The notes beneath the pieces were generated by a model. That model did not search any database and was not told the DNA's origin. It saw only the letters and a list, made by a program, of their open reading frames with translations. Positions 33,196-44,290 of a DNA stretch of 64,000 bases are shown here, piece by piece; position 1 is the first letter of the stretch, and every line of letters begins with the position of its first letter. The stretch spans positions 310,001 through 374,000 of the forward strand of contig CAWUHX010000064.1 in NCBI GenBank assembly GCA_963922205.1, given 5' to 3'. A program made the translations under genes and the position numbers. Source of the DNA: Romanomermis culicivorax (taxonomy: Eukaryota; Nematoda; Enoplea; Mermithida; Mermithidae).

Positions 33196-33531
33196 AGATC
33201 CGGGGCGTCGCCGTTCCTGTTCTCCCGTATACTGGTTTTTACAACTTCGGTGATGAGGTGCCCCAGGCGCGCTTCCTCTATGGTCGGCCGCTCGCCACCT
33301 CGCTCCGTCCAATACAAATCTACTCAGTAAAAAAGATTTTCTATAAAATACTTCAAATTTACGAAATAATTTTATAAATGCAATTAAAATTTTTCACGTC
33401 TTCATCTTTTTCAGGCCCTGAAAATAAACGAGAAAAAATACGCGGGCTATGTTCACGCCCGAAATAAGATGGACGGAAAGACGAATTTCACCGAGCAACT
33501 TTTGGGCACCGGAAACGAGAAAAAATTTTAA
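33196..33531 (+). CDS. Possible last two exons of an unknown host gene
   Basis: A strong acceptor (TCTTCATCTTTTTCAG, ending at 33414) opens a 38-codon frame. It ends with TAA at 33529-33531, followed at 33546 by AATAAA. This layout is typical of a terminal exon. A GC-rich frame ending at 33326 before a GTAAAA donor joins it in phase 0 across an 88-nt intron; the joined protein would include GFYNFGDEVPQARFLYGRP and YAGYVHARNKMDGKTNF. The left limit of the upstream exon is uncertain: a stop lies at 33193-33195, and a minus-strand frame also overlaps it. Family not recognised. Confidence 0.45.
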
Positions 33532-33674
33532 AATTTTAAAGCAACAATAAAACGAGATAATATATTTTTTTTGTATTTTGTATTTTATTTGTGTTTTTGT
33601 ATTTTTGTATTTTTTGAAATAAAATTTGTACGAAATAACGAATTTTGGTCCAAAAAGTATGCGGCTATATGAAA

Positions 33675-35165
33675 TTATTGTTGCCCGCCCCCACCATAAC
33701 CGCCGTATTGGAAGCTACCATGGGGAGGGTAGGGACCAACCCGAGCTCCACGACCCCTGAGGAATCCCCCAAAAACTCCTCGAGGCTGGGCCGCACGAGG
33801 GGGTCCGCCCATCGCCTGTCCTCTATACGGTTGCGGATTAACCATTTTGAAGGGTCTTCCTTGACCCTGTCCCTGACCCCAGCCTTGGCCATATCCCCCT
33901 CCAGTTCCCCTCTGGTACGAGCCCTGAGTGGAACTTACGGAAGATACTCCGGAAGCTGAGGTACTGGACCTTCCTTGACTCTGTTGATTTGCATACGGTA
34001 ATTTGAATACTCCAGGCTGGTGCCGACCCTGCGAGTGAGACGATTGTCGCGAGTGCTGACTCCTGGACCTGGATGTATCCCTAGGTTGCCTCTCCATTAA
34101 AATGGGAATCTTGAAGGGTTGCCCCTCCTCATCCTTGGCCTTCTGGAATTTCCCAGAAAATTTCTGAACCATATCAGACAACCTTCTCTTCGCTGCCATA
34201 TCCACTGCAGTTTGTTGGTGTTCCTGCATTCGGTTGGCATATGCTTCCCTGAATGCAGTACTACCTTCTCCCCACAGGTAGATAGAATAATACCTTTCCG
34301 TCACAAATGACTTGGCCCGTGCATCCACTGCACCAATGTGTCTCGGGCCCAACTGCTGCTGTTCTAACTTTAGCAACACCATGGTACATAAGTATCTCAC
34401 AGCTGCCATTACTATTTCCACATCAAAGTGATGAAACCAATTTGGCATGAACTTTAGCCAAATATACTCCCAAATGGGCTCAGGAACGTTTACATGATCA
34501 TACAGGAAACCACCTTGAGCATCAAAGTGATCCCCATAGTTCTCGTAAAGCTCCTCTACTCCATTATTCACCAATGCCCAGATGATTTGATACCTATTAT
34601 CATCTGGCATATCCTGAGCAAAGAATTCGATCACCTCTGGTGTCGAAAAATCTATCCTTCCCTTCACCATGGGAAACTTCTTATGGACATCCCAGTAGTC
34701 TCTCAAAACAGAACCCAGGTACTCCAAAGTTACTTCCTTATCTCTACTTCTCTTGACCGGTTTAGTCGGTTCCGACGTGGAGGGTTTAGAAATAACTTTT
34801 TTCCCAGAGGAACTGCTCTGGTTCTGCTGAGAAGTCCTATCCACTTTAGACACGGGCTTAGCCAAAGTACTTTTCGTCGTTGCACTTACCTGAGATGCAG
34901 ACGATTTACTAGGTACTTTAGCCGAAGCAACCGTCGACTGCACTTGACCCGTAGAACTTTTGGTTCCAGGCGTCAGGCTCATTGGCGTAGTTCCAGTCTT
35001 GGACTTGGTTGAATCCGTCAATAAAGTAGTAGATCCTGCAAACTTCAAGTCCACAGACGTAGAACTCCCTGTCTGTTCTCCTTCACCATCACTAATTTCA
35101 ATAACATCTTCTTCATCTCTCTTTTTAGCCCTATTGGCCCTTCGGGCTAACTTCCTTCTTCCCAA
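33675..35165 (-). CDS. Orphan ORF, 496 codons, SIM-like N-terminus and Gly/Arg-rich tail
   Basis: Intact ORF in a region of decayed elements. Residues 1-20 are basic, then DVIEISDGEGE resembles a SUMO-interaction motif. Residues 30-140 are Ser/Thr/Lys low complexity. Residues 145-335 form a compact, probably helical domain rich in Trp, Tyr and Phe (YLGSVLRDYWDVHKKFPMVKG; EPIWEYIWLKFMPNWFHHFD; AKSFVTERYYSIYLWGEG). Residues 370-496 are Ser/Arg/Gln then Gly/Gln/Arg-rich with RGRGAR and GGYGGGG, typical of RNA-binding tails. AATAAA-like sequence follows on the minus strand near 33.59 kb. It could be a Gag-like ORF1 of a non-LTR or DIRS-type element, or a host RNA-binding protein. I cannot decide; no RT or integrase of its own is adjacent. 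Confidence 0.7.
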   Translation of the reverse strand: MGRRKLARRANRAKKRDEEDVIEISDGEGEQTGSSTSVDLKFAGSTTLLTDSTKSKTGTTPMSLTPGTKSSTGQVQSTVASAKVPSKSSASQVSATTKSTLAKPVSKVDRTSQQNQSSSSGKKVISKPSTSEPTKPVKRSRDKEVTLEYLGSVLRDYWDVHKKFPMVKGRIDFSTPEVIEFFAQDMPDDNRYQIIWALVNNGVEELYENYGDHFDAQGGFLYDHVNVPEPIWEYIWLKFMPNWFHHFDVEIVMAAVRYLCTMVLLKLEQQQLGPRHIGAVDARAKSFVTERYYSIYLWGEGSTAFREAYANRMQEHQQTAVDMAAKRRLSDMVQKFSGKFQKAKDEEGQPFKIPILMERQPRDTSRSRSQHSRQSSHSQGRHQPGVFKLPYANQQSQGRSSTSASGVSSVSSTQGSYQRGTGGGYGQGWGQGQGQGRPFKMVNPQPYRGQAMGGPPRAAQPRGVFGGFLRGRGARVGPYPPHGSFQYGGYGGGGQQ

Positions 35166-35211
35166 TCTTTTAATCTGGTCGTCCGTTCTTCCTTTTAATC
35201 TGGCCGTAAAT

Positions 35212-35314
35212 GAAGGTTGAACCTTCGACGAAGGTCATACCTTCGTTTCAAGTTTTGTTGTGCAATCCGAAGGTTGCAGCGAAGGTCCAACCTACCCGTG
35301 AAGGTCGTACCTTC
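35212..35314. promoter_or_regulatory. Cluster of GAAGGT-NNN-ACCTTC palindromes
   Basis: Three perfect 6-bp-arm palindromes with 3-bp spacers start at 35212, 35230 and 35300. Further single GAAGGT half-sites lie between and after them, and two TTGTGCAAYC repeats lie at about 35258 and 35328. The block sits 47-150 bp upstream of the start codon of the minus-strand 496-codon ORF, where promoter elements would be. The half-site AAGGTCA resembles nuclear-receptor sites. A regulatory role is inference. Confidence 0.5.
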
Positions 35315-35534
35315 CTCGAAGGTAACAGTTGTGCAACCAGGCCCAGAGCTCCTCAAATGGTCAAGAGGAACAGTCTTACTTGATCTTGTGCTATGATAAG
35401 TTGTTTGAGTTGCACCAAAATGATGTGAATCGTAAAAAGGAATTGATTTTATTATCGATTGATAACTGACACAATAGATGAGATTTTGTTTCTTCTGTAG
35501 GAGTAAACCACAGATGGCACAAATATATAAGTTG

Positions 35535-36966
35535 TGTCACGTGCCCATGAATTCCGTCGAATGTCACATGATTCACATCACAATTTTTCGTTATGTTTTC
35601 GTTACGTTTTGTGTTACAGTAATTTGCATCAATTTTGTGTTTTGTTTTTATAATTTTTACATGCAATTTATGTGTGTACTTTTTATGTTTCGTTTCTGTT
35701 TCTGTTTGCACATTTTATTTCCATTTCGATGTATTATTTTGATTGCACACATAGGCTACGGTATGTGCCTGCTAGTCAAGAATTTCCATTAGGGATGAGC
35801 TCTCCGAGCTCATCGCTGTAATTGGAGCACAACGTGCACCTCTTATCAGTAAAAACTAGCGACGTTTCACAACGTGAAATGACTAGTTTGAAATTCTCAC
35901 TAGTGACGTTCCTATGTTAAGCATGGAGAGTGAAAACTCGCCCCAATGCTTGACGTTGTGAACTGGAAAATGTCTATGTGACCATAGGCATCTTCTGCAA
36001 CGATTTCTGCTGCAGATGTTAGCTTGGGGGAGTGTTAACTCCGCCCAAGGCATACTGTAGTTTATGGAGCTTTTCAAAAGGGCATGTTTTGTCATTTTTG
36101 TGTCTGGTCTTCGACTCTAATCGGTTGTTGCGTTTTAGCCTTGCTTCTCGCGTGTTGCAGTTGTCGATTATTATTATATTGTTATATTGTCAACTGCGTT
36201 CGCTACTCGTCGAATAAAATTTGCATATTCTCGCCTCTGGCCTCCTTACAGATTACCACTACAGTAACCCGACCGTAGGAACCCATCCCCATCGCCTTTA
36301 ATAGAAGAACCCCGTCGCCCTCGCCGAGGAAACGTTTGTTACCGCCTCCTGCCAATCTGCAGCCGCATTACCCTACGCCTAATTGCCTGGATTCCCGTAC
36401 CCGCTCGTTGCTGTCCGTAGGACCCACAGTTTGACCCCAGAACCTTGTCGCCCAGTGCTGAGTAGTTTGAGAAGAGGTTGAGTAAGTCTTCTCAGGGGTT
36501 ATTATTGTTGAGGGTGTATTTGTGGAAGTCTCCCCTAAGCTAGTTTCCCTTTTAAGTATCCTCAGTTAAGAAAGCCCTCAGACCCTTAAGGTCAGGGCCA
36601 ATAAAGGGATTTAGGTTAACAATCGGGTCCCCTACAGTATGCCATTCCTTGAATGGCACCGTCCCTCAATCCTAATGAGTGAGAACTAGGGATTGGCACC
36701 TCTGACCCGGCCGCATTGTCCATTATTCTATAGCATAACCCTAGGACAAGGCCGAGGTACACTATGGGTTTACCTGTGGTAGTACCAGCTGGGTTAGGTT
36801 CCTGAAGTAGATAAACTATAATGGAGCCACCCAAGTAAGTCACAGCATGCCACTTCCAGTGACATGGCCATATTACCTATGGGATATGGTATGGGTTTCC
36901 CATCAATGTGACTGATCACCACATCATTTAATGTGACATGGCTCCCAATTTCTACTTAATGTGACA
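35535..36966 (+). repeat. LTR B (5' LTR of copy II)
   Basis: 1432 bp, TGTCACGTGCC...AATGTGACA, nearly identical to LTR A. Polyadenylation signal AATAAA at 36213-36218. The TATA-like stretch of LTR A reads TTTTCAAAAGG here. TGGCAAGGCTGG directly after the LTR is the putative primer-binding site; it starts with TGG as expected but differs from the site in copy III. Confidence 0.88.
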
Positions 36967-39900
36967 TGGCAAGGCTGGATAATCGACTTATAAGTCTGAC
37001 TTCACAGTCCTTAGGAACGAACCTTTTACCCTTTTGAGTGAGATACCTCTTTCAATTAGGTAAATTTTGGGTTTGAGTGGGGAAACCTCCGTCAGATCAT
37101 GAGAATCGCCACTTGAGTGGAGACACCTCTCTCTGGTCTGCTGATTTGCATTCAAAGTGGGATTACTGACCCTTGGGATGAGATTTTTGCCCTCATGTAA
37201 GTGGGATACGCCCGTAAGAAGGTACACCGCGCTTTAGGTCGGAATAGGCCCTGATGTTCCAGTTTAATGCCAGCTCAGATAGCACCGCATTTGAGTAGAG
37301 TTTAATTACTGTAGGTCGGGATTTGCCCCCCCCCCCCGTGTGATTAAATTAATGATTCTTGCGCCTAAATTAATGCCTTATAAGTACTGTAACACCCGTA
37401 AGCTTTAATTAATCCCCTGGTGTCCGATTTTCCCCCAGAGTGAATCTCCAAGAGTCATAAATTCCCAGAGTTGAGTAAATAGAGTATTCTACCTATATCT
37501 CCTCTGCGTCTTCCTTTTTTCTTTTCTTATTCCCATTTTTTTTTCTTTCCTCTCCTTGATTTGGGCCTCCATCCACTGCTTGTGATCTGATAGGTTACTG
37601 TAGCGCCGTATGGCCTTTTGGTTACAGTATGACTGCGATTTGCACATACTCTAACTACAGTATACCTGGGTACGGGTACATGAGTATCACAGCCCATTAG
37701 GTTTTCACAGCCCCTGAGGGTTTCGGGGTCTCCAATCACGAGATACAGTACACCTTCCACTCTTGATTCTGGATGTCAAGTGTGGTCCTGATTTGTTATC
37801 TTTGTCGGGTATGTGTGTCAACACACTTTTTCAAAATTTTTTCTTATCTTCACTGAGCACTAGCCAAGTTGCTCATTTTTCCCGCCAAAAAAGCCAAAAT
37901 TTTACTGTTGACACATATAACACCGTACATAGCAGATCACATTGCTTATCTCTCAGGCCTCAAATTTTCTTTTATTTACTTTACTTTTTATTTACTCGGT
38001 CTTCTATGTGTAGTGTGTGACCCAATTATAATAACTTTTTCACCCAATAAATTTTCTTATCTCAAAATCAACTCAAATAAAAGCTAATAACCCATTTTTT
38101 TTCTTTTCTCTCCTTTTCTCAATAGACAAATTAAAATTTATCCTTTTTCCTACCAAACACAAATAAAACTTTCTCTTTCACTTCTATTCAAATTTATCAA
38201 AAAAAAACATGTTCTTCACCGGTCACACATATGTCATAGTTGGCAAACCTTCAGTAGGTCATTTTTATTATTTTTTCCACTACTGTACGGTCTTCTTCTT
38301 CCTTTCTCTTCTCTCTCTAGGTGGTTGCATGTGGTGGGGATCTAACCAATCCGGACCACTGACGTCAGCAACAACTACTTCCTGGGTTGTTGTTATGAGG
38401 TGCTGTGTCTTGAGCGACCCTACCTCTGACGTCTGCAACTACCTCACATGCTGCTGTTGCACTGAGGCGAGACTAGTGGGGTCATGCCTCTGACGTCAGC
38501 AATGGCCGCATAGCATGTGACCATTAAGGGGTTGATGGTTCTCTGTGTCCTCATCCAGCGTCTGCAACAGCTGCATCCCTTGCTGTTGCTTTAAGGGGTG
38601 GGTGGCCCTCCGGCTCTACCTCTGACGTCAGCAATGGCAACGTAATGGGTTGTTATTGCTGGATGGTGACCCTATGGCACTGTCTTTCTGACGTCTGCAA
38701 CAGCAGAGGCTCGTGTTGTTGCACTAGGATTGGTCGGTTTTTCCGACTTCAGTTCTTGATGTCAGCAACAACAATGCACCGTATTGTTGTTCAGAGCTGT
38801 GAGGCCTTACAAACCGCACATCTGGCGTCCGCAACAACTGCATCTCATATCATTGTTGTAGGATAACTGAGACTCAGCTTTTACCTTATGACGTCAGCAA
38901 CAGCGATGCTCCATGTTGTCGTAGCAGGGTTGCTGGCCTTAGGGCCCTATCTACTGATGTCCACAATGATAAGTCTCTATTCAAGTATCAGAATTAAGAC
39001 TTTACAATCTTATTTTGGCTTCAGCAACCGCCATGCCCCGTATTGCCCTAAGAAGTATTTAGCCGTAGGCTCTTAGTTTTTGGCGTACCTACTGCAATAG
39101 GAGACTATGGCACTTACATCCCAGTTACCTGAGGTCAGCACCGAGTGTATGGTGGTGTAGATCACATCTTTTGACATCAGCACGGGGTTGCTGTGGGTTT
39201 CCAGGATGCCATTTGAGTCTTAGGTGATGATTGCAGTATTACTTCCTCACCTATGGCTCTTTCTTTGAGGGTTGTGTCTGTGTGTCACTGGTGCCTGGGA
39301 AACACCAGTAGACATATTCACTCAACCTGAGATGCACTCGGTCCGTGATACTGATCAAGTTGTCCGCAAGGGTAGCGGCACTGATGGATCACCACCTGAC
39401 TACCTTTCTAAGCTTTAAGTGCAGGTTAGAACAGGTTTACACTCGGCCTCAGCTGGGTTGATTGTTCAACATACGCAACCCTTAGGTCTTTGCAGTCAGT
39501 ACTGCCTGTGTCTAACAACCGCAAGGGTTGACAACCTTCTTGTAAATTTCTTACCTAAATTATCGCATTTCTTTCTCATCTATGACCTTCTTTAGTGTTC
39601 CAACCAGAATAATTCCTCAGGAATTACAGCTCAGCCACTGGTTGGGCCTAAAGTGTAAAAGACCCCTCTGTAATCATTTCTTTACACTCAAACGCCTTTG
39701 TTAGCTGGCCTAATAATGTCCCCACTGGAGTCACCCTTAATCCTGAGTTCGCCTCCTTTGGTTTGTCCCTTAGCATAATAGTACCCCTAGTCCGCCTGAG
39801 CGAAGGTGTTCGAGTCTGCCTAAACACATTACAACTAAGTCCCCCTTAGCCCCTCACTTTACACTCATTTATTCGAGACAGACTGTACCCCTGATCTCAA

Positions 39901-41030
39901 GATGCGTTGAGCCTAGCCTCGATTCATAGGAGGAAGCCTGCATTTCCCCACCTCCATTCAGGCACAGCTGGGCCAAGGACCCCCATGCCACCCATTTACT
40001 GACTGAGTGTGTCAGAATAGCACCTCGGTACCTGGTGCTCTTATATCTCAACTGGTGACCTAGCGATCCTCACTTCATCTCAGTGAACGGAAACCGGGCC
40101 CCCAGCTGTATATAATACTCCTGGAGAGTTCCTGTTCTGTTCGAAACGCGCACTCCTGTTTTGGGCACCATTGTAGCATATACGCGAATGATGTCCTCCC
40201 GGGATCCTCTTGTCTAGTCATCACACTTTTCAGAGTTCGCAATTGCTCCTAGTGAGTGAGGCCGATTGTGTAATAGCGCATCCCCTTTACGTAGTCTGGT
40301 TTGTAAACTAATTTTGTCCCTATCTATTTGCACCCACTAAGTTTAATAAGTTGTCCCGCTTTACTTATTAATTCTTACGCTACTGCATGTGCTACTCCTG
40401 GTGAGTAGGACTTTGTCAGTTACGAGCCCTCCCATATCCAAAGTGTGTAAACTACCACAACAGACTTAACCTTCAAATAAAATACCTTTTTGGGTGGGTT
40501 TATCCAAATATCCTCAAGTCGATCCTTCTCTTTTTCGGTTGGGAATCCACCATTTACTTCAAATTTATTTACTTTTGGTTCAAATAACCGGGTCTAGCCC
40601 CATTAATTTCTAAAGTTTGGGTATAATCTCCCCTCTCTTTACACTTGTGTTATCCCCTCTTTAAGTACATGGGTGACCAGATAAGTTCCCTTCTGAGTCA
40701 ACCAAAAATCCCTTCTAGCTATTCTGAGAGCTAAAACCTTGTTCTTTCTAGCCCCATCATTGAATGGTTGCTAGTTATTGTAAAGAACAAGAGTTACAGC
40801 CTCGACACGCTGTCGCGCAAACGATCTCGTAATTCCTGCCCTTCTTCGCCACGTGACTACAAAAGTAACACTTACTTCACTTTCACAAAATAGAGACACC
40901 TAGACATTCCTGTCGCCTTAGTACTAAGCTGAAGCAGACAAGTGAGCCCCTCTCTATTCAGTTTGATGGAATAGCTTCACAGGCACGATTATCAGTCTCA
41001 GATACCTTACACGAAGACAAGCTCTCAACT
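36967..41030 (+). other. Copy II long 5' leader
   Basis: About 4.06 kb of non-coding sequence between LTR and gag, homologous in blocks to the leader of copy III. Blocks in order: a section with repeated GAGTGGGGAAACCTCC-like and ACTGTAGGTCGGG-like phrases (37.0-37.5 kb), a pyrimidine-rich part, the hairpin array (38.36-38.96 kb), and a well-conserved part with GTTGTCCGCAAGGGTAGCGGCACTG near 39.36 kb and CACTTCATCTCAGTGA near 40.07 kb. Scattered short ORFs are not conserved. Its length and its conservation despite lack of coding suggest RNA-level roles (packaging, dimerisation or internal translation entry), which is inference. Confidence 0.75.
38355..38960 (+). repeat. TGACGTCA-hairpin array, copy II
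   Basis: About ten units of roughly 60-75 bp. Each begins with TGACGTCAGC or TGACGTCTGC (some degenerate) and continues into a short stem-loop. Stems differ between units but remain paired: AACAAC/GTTGTT, GCAACAGC/GCTGTTGC, AATGG/CCATT, AACAACAAT/ATTGTTGTT. A and T forms of the motif (CGTCA, CGTCT) tend to alternate. Confidence 0.8.
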
Positions 41031-42500
41031 ATGAAGTCAGAAGTTGATCTACCTTCACAGATTGAAAATAAGGTCCAAGCTGCATTTGAGAATGCCCTTG
41101 GGCTGCTCAACCAAAAGCTGGAGGCTATGAATGGCAGAAGGCACCCTCCTGTGTCCAGCTTCATGGCCCCTCCTGCCTTTTCAGGTGCTTTTGGTGAGTC
41201 CATAACCGATTTTATATCTCACTTGACCCCTTTCTTTACACTTCAAGGGGTAACAGAAGTGGATCATGCATATAAAATTCCGTTTTTGGAGTCTTGCCTC
41301 ACAGGTCCTGCTCTCACATCCTACCGGGACTTTAGCAGTGGTATTCCGCAGCCAACCCGCTATGAAGAGTTCATGGCTTTTCTGAGGAGAGACTTTCCAG
41401 TAGAGCCTGACTCAGATCCCCATCAGCAGTTGATCCAAGATCGCCTGCAGAAGCCGACTGAGTTCGTGATAGTCTACCTTGAGCACCTTAAGACACTGTC
41501 CAGGGTGGCTTATCCGTATCTCGCGACTGATGTTAGGGATTCTATTATAAAACCTATCTTTCTGAGAAGGTTGAGACCAGTCCTTCAGATAGTATTAAGT
41601 TCAGGGAGTTTGCAACTCTTGAGGAGACTCTTAAAGCAGCTTGTTATGCCGAATCGCAAATTTTTCGGGATGAGATTAGGTATACTGCCCCATCTAATGC
41701 TGTTTTCTCTTCAGAACAAAGGACCCCCGATAACATCAGGTCAATGTCGAATCAAAATGGCACCGCTCAACGTCCGTCGGCAACCCCCTCCGACGAGATT
41801 CGATGTTTACAATTGGAGATGGCCTGGCTCACGGCTCACGTTGCCCGACTTACAGCTCAGCAATCAGTGCGGCCTCTGAGAAATTCAATGCGGTCACCGA
41901 CACCATTGATGCGCGTCCGAAACCCTGGCGATCGCCCGTCAGGGGCACATTTACAGATGTGCTCCTACCATGGATGTTGCACCCACAACGAAGCTAATTG
42001 CGGGACCCAACATCCTGATAGCACCGGCCCTAGCACCGCCACGGCCACAGGCACCAGCCGTTGCTATTTTTGTCGAATGAGGGTGCACCCAACTGACGGA
42101 TACTACAGACCCTGCCCGCATTGCCGAAAATTACGAGTGCACAGGGCTATGGCTTGCCCAAATCGAAGTTGGACATTGCCTGCAGAGACTAACTTTGGTA
42201 ATTCTGGTTACTCTCCTCAGGGGGCAAGTGGAAAGTTTTGGCGTTATGCTAATCCAACTCTTCATGGGACAGGGAACCAATATTGGTCACCCACATAGCA
42301 AAATAATGCGGTAGGGGCTACCGACGGTCTTCTTCACCCAGATCTATTTGATCTGGATGATGAAGTTCTGGCTGAACACCTGGCGGATCGCTCACAACTG
42401 TGTTATCCTGTCTGTGTAATCAGTATTGGGTTTTCAGATGCCACAGTGGTTTCGGCGACTCTGTTGTCGACTTAGCCGCCACCTCCAGGGAAATACACGA
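41031..42500 (+). pseudogene. gag: Copy II gag (frameshifted)
   Basis: Starts at the ATG matching copy III (MKSEVDLPSQIENKV). The first 185 codons are open and match the capsid-like region: PPAFSGAFGESITDFISHL, DHAYKIPFLESCLTGPAL and HQQLIQDRLQKPTEFVIVYL. A one-base loss near 41.585 kb shifts the frame. A second frame (41744-42298) carries the zinc cluster (CSYHGCCTHNEANC; CYFCRMRVHPTDGY, last Cys replaced; CPHCRKLRVHRAMAC). Gag homology ends near 42.50 kb at the deletion junction. The segment upstream of the ATG is open without another start. Confidence 0.82.
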
Positions 42501-42502
42501 TG

Positions 42503-44290
42503 CTCATCAACGCTCCTGGGCTCTTCCAAGACCAGTTAGCAATGACCCCTTCAAGTTTTGCTTTTTTTAAACAGTACGTTTACAAAACTGAGCAAATTGA
42601 AGCAGTCTTGAACTGGTTGGCAAATTATATGGCTGGTTTATCCCTACAACCAGATACTCTGTATCAGGCGGTTGCAGGGGTAGGGACTGACATCAAAGCC
42701 TCACTGGAAGGTGTTGGTCTGGCAGCAAACCATGTGATTACTGGTCAGCAACACAACCTCATACAGGGCTTACAGTCTCTTTTGAGTGGACCAGTGCAAT
42801 TGATCTTTAACACCCTCATTGTCTTGGCAGTACTGGCCGGTACAGGATTTCTCACCTATGTTGGGATCTCCTATTACCTCAGTTACTGCCTGCCGAAAAG
42901 ACAGGTTCGGTTTGTTAGCCAATACTCTCCGTTGAACCTCCTCAGGAAAGTTCAGTGTTGGGTAGGTTTTCATTATGTACAGAACGATGTGCCAACTCAG
43001 TTAGACAGGATCACTCCGTGCTTTGTCGTACTGGTTGACCACAAGGAAACCCCTGCTTTCCTTGATACTGGTTGTCCATGGACCATCATCAGTCAATCCC
43101 TTCACAAAGTGCTGATTAAAGAGAGTCCGAAGGCAGCGATGGCTTTCCAGCAACATCACGACTTTAACCCATTGATGAGTATCAATGGTAAAGCCGTCCA
43201 TACATACTCTGCTTTCAGGACCGTATGAGATCATGTTGCCCGGAACCCATCAGCCACACACAAGAGTGGATATACCTCTCCATGCGTGTAAGACTACGTC
43301 TCCCTTTCGGGCACCAGTTGATCTGATTCTCAGATTGGACTTTCTAGAACAATTCCAGAATATTACCTTTGATTACCAACAACATGTCTGTTGGTTGAAT
43401 GCGGTAGAATTGCCACATCTTCTGACAACGGCTGAAATTGATCAGGTTGATCTTTGGTGGGAGAACACATGTTCACTATCAAGGGCCTCTTGATCAAGTC
43501 TCGATCAAGATCAAGGACTTCATCCATTTCTCAGCCACCATCGCGTGCTTCCTCCCTTGCCCCATCACTTGGGTCAACCAGAGGAAGCCGGACCTCTTCT
43601 AGACGGGCTAGTGGTCATTTTATGGCCAAGTCAGGGTCAAACTGTCCTCGACCCCCGCCTGGAAATTCTCGGGTTACACTAGAGAAAGGCTGTTTTTGCG
43701 AGCCTAGTGATTCTGATGCACCTGCATCCCCCGTGCTAGAGGTGCCACCACTCTCTAATGCTGAGGTCGAATCCCTAGGAGCTACTCAGAGCTCAGGAGA
43801 GAGATCAGATCATGTACTTACTGTTCAGGTTCATCCCACTCCTCGGACCGATCCGGAACCGTGGGTTGGTTAAGCTCTGGTAGGGTTAGTCCGATGCACT
43901 GGTTTGCCAATACCAAGACGAACACATGGGCCGGAGTCGAGTTTTGATGACTCCCTGCCTGATCCAGGTAATGTGGTGTCAGCTTTCTACCCCACCGAAA
44001 TGAGGACCCCTCATATCAAAGTTCTACTGAACAAAAGAAGCCAAGGCTCTAATTGGTACAGGAGCAGTTTTTTCGCTCCTGGATCACAAGTTGGAGGTTC
44101 AGTTCACAGAGACTAGGGCCCACCCTATAGCAGCAAATGGGTCCCCGATCCTACTGCTGGGCGCCGCCTATGTCACGGAGACAGTGGCTGATGTCTCTGA
44201 ACGTATACAGGTTCAAGTTCAAGAGAATTGTTCTGCTGAACTGGTCTTGGGGATGAACTTCCTCCAAGGTTCAATTGCGTCAGCTTGAAC
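42503..44290 (+). pseudogene. Copy II env C-terminus, membrane segment and two proteases
   Basis: At about 42.503-42.512 kb gag sequence passes directly into the last part of env (FQDQLAMTPSSFAFFKQYVYKT). The membrane segment (LIFNTLIVLAVLAGTGFLTYVG) is kept. The first protease follows in the same 242-codon frame: CFVVLVDHKETPAFLDTGCP. Frameshifts follow at about 43.2, 43.49 and 43.87 kb. The second protease has lost its DTG: the region reads ALIGTGAVFSLLDHKL only with frame changes, and Asp is replaced by Gly. It keeps LVLGMNFLQG. The env ectodomain is absent, so no entry glycoprotein could be made. Confidence 0.75.

Noticed and set aside
33663..35020. Plus-strand ORFs opposite the 496-codon gene
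   Set aside because: Shadows of the minus-strand ORF with Arg/Ser-rich composition, no independent support.
38355..38960. Repeat-spacer appearance of the leader array
   Set aside because: Units vary in length and have paired stems, not unique spacers; the retroelement leader context excludes CRISPR.
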